DNA from: Euryarchaeota archaeon UBA552
GTDB lineage: Archaea > Thermoplasmatota > Poseidoniia > Poseidoniales > Thalassarchaeaceae
Assembly: GCA_002499585.1 (NCBI GenBank)
Contig: DAMH01000012.1
Location: 13,010-77,009 of the forward strand
Reading direction: 5' to 3'
Length of the DNA stretch: 64,000 bases
Positions 63,160 to 64,000 of the stretch are shown here, in pieces; position 1 is the stretch's first letter; each line of letters begins with the position of its first letter. The position numbers and the translations under genes were made by a program. The notes beneath the pieces are model-generated. The model was not told the origin of the DNA. It saw nothing but the letters and a program-made list of their open reading frames with translations, and ran no database searches.

Positions 63160-64000
63160 ATGGTGTCCGCGACTGTCGTGCTTGGAGCTCAGTGGGGAGA
63201 TGAAGGAAAGGGTAAGGCCATAGACCAACTGGCACCAAAATTTGGCTGGACGGTTCGTTTTCAGGGCGGAAATAACGCAGGCCATACAATCGTACTTGGC
63301 GAGACTACTCTGAAACTCCACCAAATACCATCTGGGCTTCCCACTTCCCATTGCAACCTCGTCCTTGGAGATGGAATGGTCATTGACCCATGGGTCCTAG
63401 AACAAGAATTAGAGTCATGGAGGGCCTTAACGGATGAGAAGCCAGAGGAGACCAGACTTTTCATATCTGAGCGCGCATCTATAATTCTGCCCTTCCACCG
63501 TCTCTATGACTCAGCAGACAAGGTCGTCGGTACAACCGGCAGAGGCATAGGCCCGTCCTACAGAGATAGAATAGAGCGTGTTGGGATCAGGTTCGCAGAC
63601 ATCGAGGGCATCTTGGGCAACTCGACCTCGATAGAGGAAACTGCAATGAGAATGACTGCGCAATTAAACGCCATCGGAGTACAAGAGGAAATTACCACAT
63701 CGGATCTGGAAGGTGATTTGAGATGGATATTGCAGAGATACTCACGATGCATTGCACCGACAGGCCACATGCTAGATATCGCATTGAAAAATGGAGAAGA
63801 GATCCTTCTTGAGGGGGCGCAGGGAGCCATGTTGGACATCGATCAGGGAACTTACCCCTTCGTCACATCCTCGGTTACGTCGCGAGCCAACGCATCCCAT
63901 GGAGCTGGTATACACCCTGGACACATCGACAATTGCCTAGGTGTAACAAAAGCCTACACAACAAGGGTTGGAAATGGACCTTTCCCAACTGAGATACCGC
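63160..64000 (+). CDS. purA: Adenylosuccinate synthetase (3' partial)
   Basis: Joins IMP and aspartate using GTP, the first committed step to AMP. The start MVSATVVLGAQWGDEGKGK carries the P-loop, then RFQGGNNAGHTI, GTTGRGIGPSYRDR and KAYTTRVGNGPFPTE near the window end, all family-specific. About 280 residues are visible of an expected ~430; the frame is open to the last base. The ATG at 63160 is in a 114-bp divergent gap with the L40e gene. Confidence 0.95.
   Translation, partial: MVSATVVLGAQWGDEGKGKAIDQLAPKFGWTVRFQGGNNAGHTIVLGETTLKLHQIPSGLPTSHCNLVLGDGMVIDPWVLEQELESWRALTDEKPEETRLFISERASIILPFHRLYDSADKVVGTTGRGIGPSYRDRIERVGIRFADIEGILGNSTSIEETAMRMTAQLNAIGVQEEITTSDLEGDLRWILQRYSRCIAPTGHMLDIALKNGEEILLEGAQGAMLDIDQGTYPFVTSSVTSRANASHGAGIHPGHIDNCLGVTKAYTTRVGNGPFPTEIP

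Overview
The window reads as a stretch of a marine archaeal chromosome. The best inference is Candidatus Poseidoniales (Marine Group II Euryarchaeota). The information-processing genes are archaeal: RadA, Hel308 with a Cgi121-like KEOPS subunit, membrane-anchored LonB, NMD3, exosome Csl4, RNA polymerase subunit K, ribosomal protein L40e, TrmI, a METTL5-type methyltransferase, an Rqc2-type NFACT protein and an initiator tRNA-Met. They are mixed with bacterial-type aerobic genes (heme O and heme A synthesis, cytochrome c maturation, tryptophan 2,3-dioxygenase, RmuC, LysE) and with very large secreted proteins that carry one C-terminal membrane anchor. I could run no search, so the lineage is inferred from gene content.

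Layout. 1-9.4 kb: end of a large beta-helix/Ig-like surface protein, a GT2 glycosyltransferase, an AI-2E-type permease, thiamine pyrophosphokinase, an M29-like peptidase and a beta-propeller lipoprotein behind the only long intergenic region. 9.4-19.2 kb: dihydroorotase, initiator tRNA-Met, radA, then a minus-strand series (thioesterase, Hel308, Cgi121, zinc-finger protein, PepF) and an M14-like deacylase. 19.2-29 kb: a kexin-like protease with calcium/metal-binding repeats, then thiolase-rpoK-ctaA-ctaB-DRE-TIM synthase, and tryptophan dioxygenase. 29-37.8 kb: GNAT, Rqc2, rhomboid, then a plus-strand operon of a CcmA-CcmB fusion, CcmC, a 52-residue CcmD-like protein, NMD3 and a PGI/PMI isomerase, followed by an M23 peptidase. 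37.8-44.8 kb: RmuC, METTL5-like methyltransferase, a Csl4-zinc finger-RRM fusion and a 1256-residue polytopic protein. 44.8-50.3 kb: a compact five-gene metabolic operon (formyltransferase, SDR, luciferase-like flavoenzyme, asparaginase II, aldehyde dehydrogenase). 50.3-64 kb: acyltransferase, DUF2237, AspRS, TrmI, thioredoxin-fold surface protein, LonB, MFS, isoaspartyl peptidase, UPF0147, LysE, L40e and the start of purA.

The DNA is extremely compact. Several convergent pairs have 0-3 bp between stop codons or overlap, and operons use overlapping stop/start codons. I see no CRISPR array, insertion sequence, integrase or prophage. The most noteworthy items are the exosome Csl4-RRM fusion, the fused ccmAB operon with an overlooked ccmD-like gene, the uncharacterised five-gene operon and the furin-like protease with a MopE-like repeat stalk. 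Genes for heme A and c-type cytochromes, tryptophan and asparagine breakdown, and secreted peptidases fit an aerobic protein- and amino-acid-degrading heterotroph.
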